NCBI GenBank assembly: GCA_045127535.1
Contig: JBGVQN010000037.1
Coordinates: 1 to 23,131 of the forward strand
Origin: UBA2942 sp045127535
GTDB lineage: Bacteria > Bacillota > Clostridia > Lachnospirales > Lachnospiraceae
Reading direction: 5' to 3'
DNA length: 23,131 nt
Shown here: in pieces, positions 13,754 to 22,487 of the stretch
How the letters are laid out: every line of letters begins with the position of its first letter
Numbering within the stretch: position 1 is the first letter of the stretch
Made by a program: the position numbers and the translations under genes
The notes under the pieces: model-generated
Seen by the model: only the letters and a program-made list of their open reading frames with translations
Told to the model about the DNA's origin: nothing
Database searches by the model: none

Positions 13754-14812
13754 TTAATGGATGGGACCCTCACTGGATAAGGAAAAAAGGGTTCCAGTGT
13801 AATCTGCAAAAAATCCGGTTGCGTTGTCTGAAAAGGAATAGCTTTGGATGCTGCCGCCATAAAAGATGCCATCCGGATTCCAGTTCATGCCACCATCTGT
13901 TGTCTGATATACGGCATAGCAAGGCTTTTCTGATACATACTGCAGCAAAAGCACTCCTTCCATCCAGTCATCTCCCCAGAATACAGGAGGGTAGGCATTG
14001 ATGTAAAAAAACTGTGCAGTTTCTGCGTAAGGTTCCAAAGCAACACTTTCCCAGGTCATACCGCCGTCAATGGATCGAAACAAGTATTCCTTCTGTCCAT
14101 GGTCAGTAACGGTAATAAATCCTTGCTCTAAACTGGAAAAAGAAATTCCAGTGGGAAATCCGGAAATGCTGCTTGTCAAATCAGATACCAGTTGAAATGT
14201 CTTTCCGCCGTCCCGGGTTTGAAACAAAAATTTCTGCATTTGTCCAGCACCAGGGGATGAGCTGCAGAGCAGATACCCGTTAGCAGGGTCTAAAAAAGAG
14301 AGAAACACTTGGCTGATATCTGTAGTGATCCATTCTGTGTAAGGAATATGGGTCTGTGTCCAAATGGCTCCGGAAGATGTGGTGGATTCTATCACTATGG
14401 AATCTTCTGTTAAATAAGCCAGATATGCACAGGTGTCATTTGGAAAACAGCCATGTACATAAGAATCACGGATGCCAGAGGTGTTTTTGAACTCATTTAC
14501 TTTCTGGAAACTGGAGATGCCCCCGTCAGTATGATACAGTTCATGATCAGCAGTCAGAACCCAGCCCCTATCCTCACTGGTCATGGAAATCTGTTTCACG
14601 TAACCGGCCCCATCCCCCTTGTCTGATAACTGCAGTTCCGTATAGGATAAAGCATATTCCTTTAATGGAATGGTTTCAGATGATAAACGGTTGAACAAAG
14701 AACAGCCGTTCATACTCAGCATGATATAAACAATCAAAAGTATACCCCCAAGCTTTTTATGGAGATGTAAAAAAGGGGTAAACAGATGTTTTTTTTCATA
14801 CCGCAATCTCAT
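13754..14812 (-). CDS. YCF48/BNR-like beta-propeller lipoprotein
   Basis: This 352-residue protein has a basic N-terminus, a hydrophobic stretch (KLGGILLIVYIMLSM) and then NGC at about residue 37, fitting a lipoprotein signal with a somewhat unusual lipobox. The mature part has repeated Asp-box motifs, TRDGGKTF, SIDGGMTW and TTDGGMNW, which mark blades of BNR/YCF48-like propellers. It is therefore probably a membrane-anchored extracellular propeller; ligand and function are unknown. A GTG at 14821 is also in frame, but AAAGGA lies only 3 bases from it. The ATG at 14812 is better placed, so I used it. A strong promoter lies upstream (14874-14902). Confidence 0.75.
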   Translation of the reverse strand: MRLRYEKKHLFTPFLHLHKKLGGILLIVYIMLSMNGCSLFNRLSSETIPLKEYALSYTELQLSDKGDGAGYVKQISMTSEDRGWVLTADHELYHTDGGISSFQKVNEFKNTSGIRDSYVHGCFPNDTCAYLAYLTEDSIVIESTTSSGAIWTQTHIPYTEWITTDISQVFLSFLDPANGYLLCSSSPGAGQMQKFLFQTRDGGKTFQLVSDLTSSISGFPTGISFSSLEQGFITVTDHGQKEYLFRSIDGGMTWESVALEPYAETAQFFYINAYPPVFWGDDWMEGVLLLQYVSEKPCYAVYQTTDGGMNWNPDGIFYGGSIQSYSFSDNATGFFADYTGTLFSLSSEGPIH

Positions 14813-14873
14813 AGGGTTCACCGTCCTTTCCTGGAAATATTCCCGTTCATGGATGAAATGTCTAGATAATACT

Positions 14874-14902
14874 ATTATATATGTGGATGTATAAAATCAC
14901 AA
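14874..14902 (-). promoter_or_regulatory. Promoter of the lipoprotein gene
   Basis: On the minus strand TTGTGA (14902-14897) and a consensus TATAAT (14879-14874) are separated by 17 bases, about 60 bases before the gene start. Confidence 0.7.
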
Positions 14903-15046
14903 TATGAGTATTCATATTAATACAGAATGAAGCATTTATAGTTGTGTGCCGTTCTTCATTTATAAACATGGAAAATGAAACAGAAGCAAAGGAGACTGCA
15001 GGCGGCCAATCGTAAGAAAAAAGACAAGATTCTTTACCCAACAGAG

Positions 15047-15075
15047 TTGTCATTCCGCTGAAAAATTGTTACAAT
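15047..15075 (+). promoter_or_regulatory. Promoter of the SPFH/zinc-ribbon gene
   Basis: TTGTCA (15047-15052) and TACAAT (15070-15075) have a 17-base spacer, 33 bases before the start at 15108. Confidence 0.7.
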
Positions 15076-15107
15076 ACTGATAAATAACCAGTTAGGGGGA
15101 TAAACGC

Positions 15108-16364
15108 ATGGGTTTAATTAGCGCATTTACATCATCTGTATCAGGGGTGTTATCAGACTCCTGGAGAGATTATTTTTACTGTTCTGCACTGGATGGGAAT
15201 ACTTTGGTAGCCAGAGGACATAAAAAGGAAAAGAAAAAGCTGTTATCTAAGGGCAGTGATAACAATGTCATTTCTGACGGTTCTATTATCTGTGTGGCAG
15301 AAGGACAGTGTATGCTGATCGTAGACCAGGGCAGAATTACAGAGGTCTGTGCAGAACCAGGTGAATTTATATATGAGTCCAGTACACAGCCAAGCCTGTT
15401 TTACGGCAGTCTGGGAGAGAGCATCGTAGGTACTTTTGCGGAAATCGGCGAGCGCCTTACATTTGGAGGTGTGACAACAGCTGACCAGAGAGTATATTAT
15501 GTGAATATTAAGGAACTCACCGGCAATAAGTATGGAACTGTTACACCAGTACCATTCCGTGTAGTAGATACCAACATTGGTCTGGATATTGATATTTCCA
15601 TCCGCTGTCACGGCGAGTACTCCTATCGGATCGCAGACCCGTTACTGTTCTTTGTAAATGTGTGCGGCAATGTAACGGAAAGATATGAGAGAAGTGCCAT
15701 TGAGAGCCAGTTAAAGAGTGAAGTGCTGACTGCCATGCAGCCCGCATTTGCCAAGATCTCTGACATGGGCATCCGTTACAGTGCCCTGCCGGGACATACG
15801 GTAGAGCTGTCTAAGGCCATGAATGAAACACTGTCTGAGCAGTGGAGTAAGTTAAGAGGTATTGAGCTGGTTTCCTTTGGTGTCAACTCTGTAACTGCTT
15901 CCAAGGAAGACGAGGATATGATCAAGGAGCTGCAGCGCACCGGCGTATTCCGTAACCAGAATATGGCAGCAGCCCATCTGGTAGGCGCACAGGCAGATGC
16001 CATGAAGGCAGCAGCATCCAATAAGGGCGGCGCCATGGTAGGGTTTACCGGCATGAATATGGCAGCCAATGCAGGGGGCATTGATGCCAATACCCTGTAT
16101 CAGACTGCAAACGCAGCAGCATCTGCAGCAAACAGCTGGACCTGCTCCTGCGGTACGGTAAATACCGGTAAGTTCTGTTCTAATTGCGGAAGTGCAAAAG
16201 CAGCGCCAGCAGGCAGCTGGACCTGTTCCTGCGGTACGGTAAATACTGGTAATTTCTGCGGTCAGTGCGGCAGCAAGAAGCCGTCTGCTGAATGGACATG
16301 CTCCTGTGGTAAGGTAAATAATGGAAACTTCTGTGCTTCCTGTGGGGCAAAGAAGCCACAGTGA
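15108..16364 (+). CDS. SPFH-domain protein with three C-terminal zinc ribbons (YdjI-like)
   Basis: This 418-residue protein belongs to the 'virion core protein'/YdjI-type SPFH family. In Bacillus, YdjI is encoded with a PspA homologue and takes part in the membrane-stress response. The SPFH-like region spans roughly residues 30-280. A small-residue-rich linker (about 285-343, many Ala, Gly and Met) leads to three near-identical zinc ribbons starting at W344, W371 and W396, each of the form WTCSCGxVNxGxFCxxCG, with four Cys per unit. No transmembrane segment is evident, so it is probably a peripheral, membrane-associated oligomer. The start has AGGGGG 8 bases upstream and its own promoter. No PspA-like gene adjoins, so it acts alone or with distant partners. 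The family call is firm; the role is inferred. Confidence 0.85.
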   Translation: MGLISAFTSSVSGVLSDSWRDYFYCSALDGNTLVARGHKKEKKKLLSKGSDNNVISDGSIICVAEGQCMLIVDQGRITEVCAEPGEFIYESSTQPSLFYGSLGESIVGTFAEIGERLTFGGVTTADQRVYYVNIKELTGNKYGTVTPVPFRVVDTNIGLDIDISIRCHGEYSYRIADPLLFFVNVCGNVTERYERSAIESQLKSEVLTAMQPAFAKISDMGIRYSALPGHTVELSKAMNETLSEQWSKLRGIELVSFGVNSVTASKEDEDMIKELQRTGVFRNQNMAAAHLVGAQADAMKAAASNKGGAMVGFTGMNMAANAGGIDANTLYQTANAAASAANSWTCSCGTVNTGKFCSNCGSAKAAPAGSWTCSCGTVNTGNFCGQCGSKKPSAEWTCSCGKVNNGNFCASCGAKKPQ

Positions 16365-16421
16365 TTTGAATCAAAACAACAGAAAATACGCATTGAGAAC
16401 GTTTCGTTGTCATAAATAAAG

Positions 16422-16462
16422 AATAGACTGGACATAGTTTGCTTTGTGTCCAGTCTATTTTT
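16422..16462. terminator. Bidirectional terminator between the SPFH and LtaS-like genes
   Basis: AATAGACTGGACA (16422-16434) pairs perfectly with TGTCCAGTCTATT (16447-16459) around a 12-base loop, with a T tract to 16462 on the plus strand. The minus strand also leads into T-rich sequence. It sits 10 bases from the stop of the converging gene and can serve both. Confidence 0.85.
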
Positions 16463-16471
16463 GGATTGTCC

Positions 16472-18445
16472 TTATTCTTCCAGCAGCTGATAATACTGCA
16501 CCTTTTCGTATTTGCGGAAGGCTTCCTCTACAGGTTCTGTCTGATTTATTGGATAGATGGTTCCATGTTTATCCTGATACATAGTAGCCACGATCACGGG
16601 GATGTCTTCTTGAATGGTACGTAAGAAAGACTGGTAAGTGCTTAGAGGCAGCCCTGCTGCTTCAGAAAGCAGATTAGAAAGATAATTGGCACTGGTATAC
16701 ACATCAGTCTGTTCTTCAATATCAAAGTTTGCCCAGATCACAAATGGCACCTGATACCGATTCTGCTGCTCTGCAAAAGACAGGGACGCATAATCTACTC
16801 CATTTTCTTTATAAATACCCTGAATGACATAATCATTGGGCTGATGGTCTCCAAAAAACAGAATAATGGTATCTTCTTCTGCTTGGGAGAAGTAAGCGAT
16901 CAAATCTGCAAAAGCTTCGTCTGTATAACTTAACAGAGACAGATAGTTGTTCAGATAGGAAGAATTGATCTGATCTGCGGTGATCCGCACATCCATACCG
17001 TTGTTGTATTCACTGCTGTAGCCGCTGTGGTTCTGCATGGTCACATTAAAGGAAAACAGGGGAGTGTCTGCATCCTTTTCCTCATAAAGAGAAATAATTT
17101 TGTCAAAGTGGCAGGCATCGCTGATATATTTTCGGATACGCTCTCCGTTGGAAAAATCCTTAATAAAGTACATATCTTCAAAACCGAAGTAATCATACAC
17201 CTTATTTCTGTTCCATCCTGTGCTGTTGTAAGGATGCATGGCAACAGAGTAGTAGCCTAAATCATTTAAATAAGATGTATAATTTTCTGTGGCATGGAAA
17301 AGATACTGCTGATAAGGCACGCTGCCTACAGGCAGGAAAGCCATGCTGTGGCCGGTAAGAAACTCAAACTCTGTATTTGCCGTATTGCCTCCCAAAACAG
17401 AAGAATACATATAGCCGGATATGGTATTTTCCGCACCATCCATTAGGCTGTGGATAAATGGCATATAATCTGTATTGGTTTCAAAGTCTCCCAGTACGGC
17501 TGGGTCGGAAAATGCTTCATCCATAATGACAATGACATTGGGGCGTTTTCCAGAATCTTCTGTATCTGCCTGGTCATCTGCGTCAGCAAGAAGAGACTGG
17601 GCTTCTTCCGGTGTATAACCCGTTGGCTCAGAAACACTTAAATAGCGGGCATCCATCAGGAAAGCTGTGATAAAGCCATTGGTACGGTACATATATCCAG
17701 GTGTAAACAATGTATGATCAATATCAAAATAGTCTTCCAGATTTGGGATCCACATCACCTGCAAATAAGCTGCCATGCAAAGAACCCAGGGAATCAGAGA
17801 CAGAAGGCGTTTTTTTCGCTTCTTCCATTTTAGGGTAATCCGGCTTTCCAGTAAAAACAGCAGTACAAATGCAAACAGTACATATACCACCTGCCAGGTG
17901 ATGGAGTAGGTATAATTGGCAGCTACAGTGGAAGCAACGCCGATGCTGTACAGATCCCATGGCAGGATCGGCGTGGAGCGGAATAAAATGACAAAGTAGT
18001 TGGCCAGACCCAGAATCATACTGAAAATGCTTTCTATACAAAGAGCTGTCCGCAGGCTTCCTGTCAGAAAGAAAAACAGCAGCAAAAACAGGTAATAAAA
18101 AGGCATATTCAGTATAAATGCGCCAAAGGACATGGTTTCCCATGGATTGTGGGTAAACCATTCCAACAGTACCAGGTTTACATAAGGAAGTACAACTGCA
18201 AATACAATCTGCAGCCAGTCCGGCAGCCGGTAAGGCAGTATGTAAAGCAGGGTGGCAGCAATGGTTACCAGTCCGGTCACCAGCAGCATGGTGCCAACCC
18301 CGCCTTCCTGATAATTATAATAAAATCCATAAGCAGCCAGAAATCCCAGAGCTCCGTATACCACCATCAGAGTCAGGAAGATCCGGGGCAGATTAGGCTT
18401 TTTTACAGCAGGAGTTTCCGCTTCTTTTGGTTCCAGATTGTTCAT
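16472..18445 (-). CDS. LtaS-family membrane sulfatase (polyglycerolphosphate or phosphoglycerol transferase)
   Basis: This 657-residue membrane enzyme has about seven hydrophobic segments in residues 22-235 and then an extracellular sulfatase-fold domain (about 300-600). Family active-site features are visible: metal ligand E310 in VIMDEAFSD, nucleophile T355 in GGNTANTEF, H473 in MQNHSGY, and D533-H534 in FFGDHQPN. LtaS-type enzymes transfer glycerophosphate from phosphatidylglycerol to build lipoteichoic acid or decorate other glycans. Which acceptor is used here cannot be told; seven rather than five membrane segments suggests an LtaS-like phosphoglycerol transferase rather than canonical LtaS. 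A GGGGGAGA site precedes the start. The gene has an extended -10 promoter and faces the SPFH gene across a shared terminator. Confidence 0.88.
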   Translation of the reverse strand: MNNLEPKEAETPAVKKPNLPRIFLTLMVVYGALGFLAAYGFYYNYQEGGVGTMLLVTGLVTIAATLLYILPYRLPDWLQIVFAVVLPYVNLVLLEWFTHNPWETMSFGAFILNMPFYYLFLLLFFFLTGSLRTALCIESIFSMILGLANYFVILFRSTPILPWDLYSIGVASTVAANYTYSITWQVVYVLFAFVLLFLLESRITLKWKKRKKRLLSLIPWVLCMAAYLQVMWIPNLEDYFDIDHTLFTPGYMYRTNGFITAFLMDARYLSVSEPTGYTPEEAQSLLADADDQADTEDSGKRPNVIVIMDEAFSDPAVLGDFETNTDYMPFIHSLMDGAENTISGYMYSSVLGGNTANTEFEFLTGHSMAFLPVGSVPYQQYLFHATENYTSYLNDLGYYSVAMHPYNSTGWNRNKVYDYFGFEDMYFIKDFSNGERIRKYISDACHFDKIISLYEEKDADTPLFSFNVTMQNHSGYSSEYNNGMDVRITADQINSSYLNNYLSLLSYTDEAFADLIAYFSQAEEDTIILFFGDHQPNDYVIQGIYKENGVDYASLSFAEQQNRYQVPFVIWANFDIEEQTDVYTSANYLSNLLSEAAGLPLSTYQSFLRTIQEDIPVIVATMYQDKHGTIYPINQTEPVEEAFRKYEKVQYYQLLEE

Positions 18446-18485
18446 GATTGTAAAAATCTCCCCCTTTTTGTTAAAATCAGGAAGT

Positions 18486-18514
18486 ATTATAGCATATTCT
18501 GTGTGAAATGACTA
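18486..18514 (-). promoter_or_regulatory. Promoter of the LtaS-like gene
   Basis: On the minus strand TAGTCA (18514-18509) and TATAAT (18491-18486) are 17 bases apart, and the -10 box is extended (TGCTATAAT). It lies about 40 bases before the start. Confidence 0.7.
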
Positions 18515-18642
18515 TGAAAAATCCATAAAACCAGGGATATCACAGAATTGTCATATATAAAAAGTCTTGTGCAGGATACCTCCATATGTAATATAAACAA
18601 GTGGAAACGGTGGATTTCCTCAAAGATTTTATGATTGGTTTG

Positions 18643-18671
18643 TGGACAAGGGATAGTTCATATGCTAAAAT
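18643..18671 (+). promoter_or_regulatory. Promoter of phosphoglucomutase
   Basis: TGGACA (18643-18648) and TAAAAT (18666-18671) have a 17-base spacer, and TG at 18663-18664 makes an extended -10. A leader of about 100 bases follows. In that leader GCATATG (18710-18716) and CATATGC (18742-18748) form an inverted repeat of unknown meaning. The rest of 18515-18642 shows nothing recognisable. Confidence 0.65.
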
Positions 18672-18778
18672 AAGGATAATCAAAGGAATAAAAAAGGCCG
18701 GGGTTTTCAGCATATGTTGTGACTGCGGTCCTGGTTCTGGGCATATGCCTGATTTATTGAATATATGGAGGTATCAGT

Positions 18779-20500
18779 ATGGATTACAGAAAAGTATACG
18801 AGGAGTGGCTGAGCAACCCTTATTTTGATGACGCAACAAAAGCTGAACTGCAGGCTATTCAGGATGAGAACGAGATCAAGGAGCGTTTTTATGCAGAGCT
18901 TGAGTTTGGTACTGCCGGATTAAGAGGGATCATTGGCGCAGGCTTAAATCGTATGAATATTTATACCGTAAGAAAGGCTACCCAGGGACTGGCCAACTAT
19001 ATTCTGAAGGTAGGAGGCGCAGACAAGGGTGTTGCCATTGCCTATGACTCCCGTCGTATGTCACCGGAATTTGCAGATGAGGCTGCACTGTGTCTGAATG
19101 CCAATGGCATTAAGGCATATGTATTTGATGCACTTCGTCCGACTCCAGAGTTATCCTTTGCAGTACGCAAGCTGGGATGTATTTCCGGTATTAACATTAC
19201 TGCTTCCCACAATCCGCCGGAGTATAATGGATACAAGGTATACTGGGAGGACGGCGCCCAGATCACACCGCCTCATGATACAGGTATTATGGCAGAGGTA
19301 AAGGCAATTACAGACCTGACCACTGTTAAGACCATGAGCAAGGCAGATGCAGCTGCTGCAGGGCTGTATATTACCATTGGCAGCGAAGTGGATGATGCTT
19401 ATATGGCAGAGCTGAAAAAGCAGGTAAAGAACCAGGCTGTGATCGATGCCATGCAGAAGGATATTAAGATTGTTTATACACCTCTTCACGGAACCGGTAA
19501 TGTGCCCGCAAGACGTATTTTAAAAGAGTTAGGCTTTGAAAATGTATATGTAGTATCAGAGCAGGAGCTGCCCGATGGCAACTTCCCTACTGTCAGCTAT
19601 CCAAACCCGGAAGCAGAAGAGGCATTTGAGCTGGGTCTTAAAATGGCACAGGAAATTGATGCAGACCTGGTACTGGCCACAGACCCGGATGCAGACCGTC
19701 TGGGTGTATATGTAAAGGACAGTAAGACCAACACATATATTCCATTAACTGGTAATATGTCCGGCTGTCTGTTAGCAGACTATGAACTGAGTCAGATTCA
19801 GGAACAGAGCGGTATTCCTGAGGATGGTGTTCTGGTGAAGACCATCGTAAGTACCAATCTGGCAGATGCCATTGCAAAGCGTTTTGGTATTGAGCTGATC
19901 GAGGTACTCACTGGCTTTAAGTATATTGGACAGCAGATTCTGAAGTTTGAAACCACAGGCAAGGGCACATATCTGTTTGGCTTTGAGGAAAGCTACGGCT
20001 GTCTCATTGGTACTCATGCAAGAGATAAAGATGCCATTGTGGCGACCATGGCTCTTTGTGAGGCTGCAGCTTACTACAAGTCCAAGAATATGACATTGTG
20101 GGATGCTATGATTGCCATGTATGAAAAGTATGGATATTATAAGGATGGTATTTTATCTCTGTCCTTTAAGGGACTTTCCGGTCTGGAAAAGATGCAGGAG
20201 ATTATGAACAGCCTGAGAAATTCCACTCCAAAGTCATTTGGTCCATATGAAGTACTGGCTGCAAGAGATTATAAGACAGACCGTATTGTAAATATGAAGA
20301 CCGGCGAGGTAACCTCAACTGGTCTGCCAACCTCCAATGTACTGTATTACGATTTATCTGATGATGCATGGCTTTGTGTACGTCCATCTGGTACAGAGCC
20401 TAAGATCAAGCTGTATTATGGTGTAAAGGGTACTTCCTTAGAGGATGCAGATGCAAAGAGCGTTGCCCTTGGTGAAATCGTAAAAAATATGATCGGTTAA
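18779..20500 (+). CDS. Phosphoglucomutase/phosphomannomutase (alpha-D-phosphohexomutase)
   Basis: This 573-residue cytoplasmic enzyme interconverts hexose 1- and 6-phosphates, linking glycolysis to sugar-nucleotide and cell-wall glycolipid synthesis. The four family signatures occur in order: the phosphoserine loop TASHNPP with S143, the magnesium loop TDPDADRLG (about 295-305), the sugar-binding FEESYGC (about 402), and the phosphate-binding RPSGTEPK (about 538). The N-terminal FGTAGLRG motif is also present. The length matches the PgcA-like branch. GGAGG (18768-18772) lies 6 bases before the start. It has its own promoter and a strong terminator. Its product could feed the glycolipid anchors used by LtaS-type enzymes such as the neighbouring one, but that is an inference. 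Confidence 0.93.
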   Translation: MDYRKVYEEWLSNPYFDDATKAELQAIQDENEIKERFYAELEFGTAGLRGIIGAGLNRMNIYTVRKATQGLANYILKVGGADKGVAIAYDSRRMSPEFADEAALCLNANGIKAYVFDALRPTPELSFAVRKLGCISGINITASHNPPEYNGYKVYWEDGAQITPPHDTGIMAEVKAITDLTTVKTMSKADAAAAGLYITIGSEVDDAYMAELKKQVKNQAVIDAMQKDIKIVYTPLHGTGNVPARRILKELGFENVYVVSEQELPDGNFPTVSYPNPEAEEAFELGLKMAQEIDADLVLATDPDADRLGVYVKDSKTNTYIPLTGNMSGCLLADYELSQIQEQSGIPEDGVLVKTIVSTNLADAIAKRFGIELIEVLTGFKYIGQQILKFETTGKGTYLFGFEESYGCLIGTHARDKDAIVATMALCEAAAYYKSKNMTLWDAMIAMYEKYGYYKDGILSLSFKGLSGLEKMQEIMNSLRNSTPKSFGPYEVLAARDYKTDRIVNMKTGEVTSTGLPTSNVLYYDLSDDAWLCVRPSGTEPKIKLYYGVKGTSLEDADAKSVALGEIVKNMIG

Positions 20501-20520
20501 ACAAGCAGGTATAGACCAGG

Positions 20521-20580
20521 GATCCCTTTCTTTCTAAGCCGGGTAAGCAAATATCCGGGCAGAGAGAAAGGGGTCTTTTT
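20521..20580 (+). terminator. Terminator after phosphoglucomutase
   Basis: GATCCCTTTCTTTCT with GCCGG (20521-20541) pairs with CCGGGC and AGAGAGAAAGGGGTC (20555-20575), with small bulges and G-T pairs, and runs straight into five T (20576-20580). Confidence 0.85.
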
Positions 20581-20606
20581 CATTCTGACCTGCTCATCAG
20601 CTCTGG

Positions 20607-20636
20607 TTGACAGAATGACTGGAGAGGCAGTAAAAT
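20607..20636 (+). promoter_or_regulatory. Promoter of the VanZ-like gene
   Basis: A perfect TTGACA (20607-20612) and a TAAAAT (20631-20636) are separated by 18 bases, 39 bases before the start. Confidence 0.7.
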
Positions 20637-20675
20637 AAATACGTTTCAGTATCAAATATAAAGGTGGAGAATGAA

Positions 20676-21215
20676 ATGAAGCAGCAGAATAGTACTGTCA
20701 TAAGGATAATATGGGGTACAGCACTGGTAATATGGATGGGAGTTATTTTTTATTTTTCTTCCCAGACGGGAGAGGAATCTTCTGAAATGAGCGGTGGTAT
20801 CATTCAGATGGTTGCCCGTTTCATATGGAGAGATTATGAAAATCTGTCCATTTTAGAACAGACAGCCCGGCTGGACAGTCTTACTTTTGTGGTACGCAAA
20901 GGTGCCCATTTTACGGAATACGGGATACTGGGATTCCTGGCAAGCGGTTTTCTGTCCACATGGAAACTGAAATGTAAGCATTTCTGTGGAATACGGGTGG
21001 GAATTGCCTGGTGTTTTAGTATACTATATGCGGTCAGTGACGAGCTGCACCAGTCTTTCAGTGATGGCAGAAGTCCGAAAGCATTTGATGTGCTGGTAGA
21101 TTCCTGCGGCGCTCTGGCAGGTATAGGTGTCTTTTTCTTGATCGCATGGCTGTTAAAGAAATATCTTTACAAAAAAAGCAGTCATGAACTCCGGGAAGAA
21201 AAGAAAGCCCAATAG
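20676..21215 (+). CDS. VanZ-like family membrane protein
   Basis: This 179-residue membrane protein has about four hydrophobic segments. The VanZ-family (PF04892) signatures are RKGAHFTEYGILG and YAVSDELHQSFSDGRSPKAFD followed by a Gly/Ala-rich last helix. VanZ itself lowers teicoplanin susceptibility by an unknown mechanism. Chromosomal homologues are common in Firmicutes and their role is not known; no other van gene is present, so resistance should not be inferred. A GTG at 20664 is in frame but lies within the ribosome site AAGGTGGAG (20661-20669), which instead points to the ATG at 20676. The tail is short and charged. Confidence 0.85.
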   Translation: MKQQNSTVIRIIWGTALVIWMGVIFYFSSQTGEESSEMSGGIIQMVARFIWRDYENLSILEQTARLDSLTFVVRKGAHFTEYGILGFLASGFLSTWKLKCKHFCGIRVGIAWCFSILYAVSDELHQSFSDGRSPKAFDVLVDSCGALAGIGVFFLIAWLLKKYLYKKSSHELREEKKAQ

Positions 21216-21236
21216 TAAAGAATCAAGTGAAATAAG

Positions 21237-21265
21237 GGGAAAACGAAGACTCTGGAGGTTTTCCC
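21237..21265. other. Inverted repeat between the VanZ-like gene and hisC
   Basis: GGGAAAAC (21237-21244) pairs perfectly with GTTTTCCC (21258-21265) across 13 bases. The right arm contains four T, but none follow, so it is at best a weak terminator for the VanZ-like gene. Confidence 0.4.
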
Positions 21266-21267
21266 TG

Positions 21268-21308
21268 CAGGTCTGTATGCACACCTGCAGACCTGTATGA
21301 ACTATAAT
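21268..21308 (+). promoter_or_regulatory. hisC promoter with overlapping inverted repeat (possible operator)
   Basis: A consensus -10 TATAAT lies at 21303-21308. The -35 region has no TTGACA-like box. Instead it is occupied by a perfect inverted repeat, CAGGTCTG (21268-21275) and CAGACCTG (21288-21295). This arrangement suits a regulated promoter where a protein binds over -35. The regulator is unknown. Confidence 0.45.
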
Positions 21309-21332
21309 ACGTGTGCAGATAAGAGGTATATG

Positions 21333-22397
21333 ATGAAAGCATGGGAAAAAAATATCAGACAGGTAGTACCTTATGTGCCAGGAGAACAGCCAAATAAACC
21401 AAATATGGTAAAGCTCAATACCAATGAAAATCCGTATCCTCCCGCTCCCGGAGTAGAAGCACTGGCAAAGGATTTTGCTGCAGGTACCCTGCGTTTGTAT
21501 CCAGACCCAACCTGTAAAAATCTGGTGGAGGTACTGGCAAAACGGTATCAGGTTGCACCGGAGCAGGTATTTGTGGGAGTAGGCTCTGATGATGTACTGG
21601 CAACTGCTTTTATGACTTTTTTTAATGGCAGTCTGCCAATTGCATTTCCCGATATTACATATTCTTTTTATGATGTGTGGGCAGATTTGTTCCGGATCCC
21701 TTATGAACGCAAGGCCCTGGATGAGCAGCTGCACATCAATCCCAGAGATTATGATGAGCCAAATGGTGGTGTGATCTTCCCAAATCCCAATGCACCTACA
21801 GGCATTTATGAACCTGTGGAGGTAGTAGAGGATATATTACAGCACAATCAGGATGTGATCGTGATCGTGGATGAGGCTTATGTGGATTTTGCAGAAGGAG
21901 GCTCCATGCAGACTTTGCTGGACAAATATGAAAATCTGCTGATTGTCCAGACTTTTTCCAAATCCCGCTCCATGGCCGGTATGCGTATTGGTTTTGCCAT
22001 AGGTTCTAAAAGACTGATCAAGGCTATGAGTGATGTGAAATACTCTTATAATTCCTATACGATGAATGCAGCTGCCCTTCACATGGGTGTAGCAGCAGTA
22101 ACAGATGAAGCGTATTTCCAGGAAAAGGTGACAGCCATCTGCAAAACCAGAGAAGAAGCAAAAGTACGCCTGGCACAGCTGGGCTTTACCTTCCCGGATT
22201 CCCAGACCAATTTTATATTTGCAGCACCTTCCCGGATTTCTGCAAAAGAATTGTTTGAAAAACTGCGGGAGCGTGATATTTATGTCCGCTATTTTAATCA
22301 GCCCCGTATCAATCAGTACCTGCGGATCACTGTGGGTACTCCCCAGGAGATGGAGCGTCTGTATACAGCCATTGAAGAAATACAGGCAGGCGTCTGA
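21333..22397 (+). CDS. hisC: Histidinol-phosphate aminotransferase-like PLP enzyme
   Basis: This 354-residue fold-type I aminotransferase is predicted to convert imidazole-acetol phosphate plus glutamate to histidinol phosphate. Visible features are LNTNENPYPPAP near the N-terminus, FPNPNAPTG (about 149-157), VDEAYVDF (about 179-186), the PLP-binding Lys K210 in TFSKSRSMAG, and the C-terminal RITVGTPQEM. Length is usual for HisC. Upstream in-frame ATGs at 21297 and 21330 are less well placed; AAGAGG (21321-21326) gives 6-base spacing to 21333, and MKAWEKN fits the family start. No other histidine genes are near, so it is an orphan copy; HisC-type enzymes can also act on aromatic amino acids, so the substrate is not certain. 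Confidence 0.88.
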   Translation: MKAWEKNIRQVVPYVPGEQPNKPNMVKLNTNENPYPPAPGVEALAKDFAAGTLRLYPDPTCKNLVEVLAKRYQVAPEQVFVGVGSDDVLATAFMTFFNGSLPIAFPDITYSFYDVWADLFRIPYERKALDEQLHINPRDYDEPNGGVIFPNPNAPTGIYEPVEVVEDILQHNQDVIVIVDEAYVDFAEGGSMQTLLDKYENLLIVQTFSKSRSMAGMRIGFAIGSKRLIKAMSDVKYSYNSYTMNAAALHMGVAAVTDEAYFQEKVTAICKTREEAKVRLAQLGFTFPDSQTNFIFAAPSRISAKELFEKLRERDIYVRYFNQPRINQYLRITVGTPQEMERLYTAIEEIQAGV

Positions 22398-22487
22398 GAT
22401 CTGCAGACGGATGTGGGAAAGCTGCTTCACAGCAGAAGCGTGGGTTTACATGAATGGATGATACTACAGGAAACAGGAGGTACTGCC

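Noticed and set aside
16137..16358. Direct repeats as a CRISPR-like array
   Set aside because: They are coding repeats: three in-frame zinc ribbons of the SPFH protein.
18601..18828. Open frame overlapping the phosphoglucomutase start
   Set aside because: It spans the promoter of phosphoglucomutase and has no ribosome site.
20676..21215. Glycopeptide resistance inferred from a VanZ-like protein
   Set aside because: VanZ-like proteins are common chromosomal genes. No vanHAX genes are nearby.
21216..21332. T-box leader upstream of hisC
   Set aside because: The interval is too short for a T-box, no specifier stem or T-box sequence was seen, and the inverted repeats lie upstream of the -10 box rather than in the transcript.
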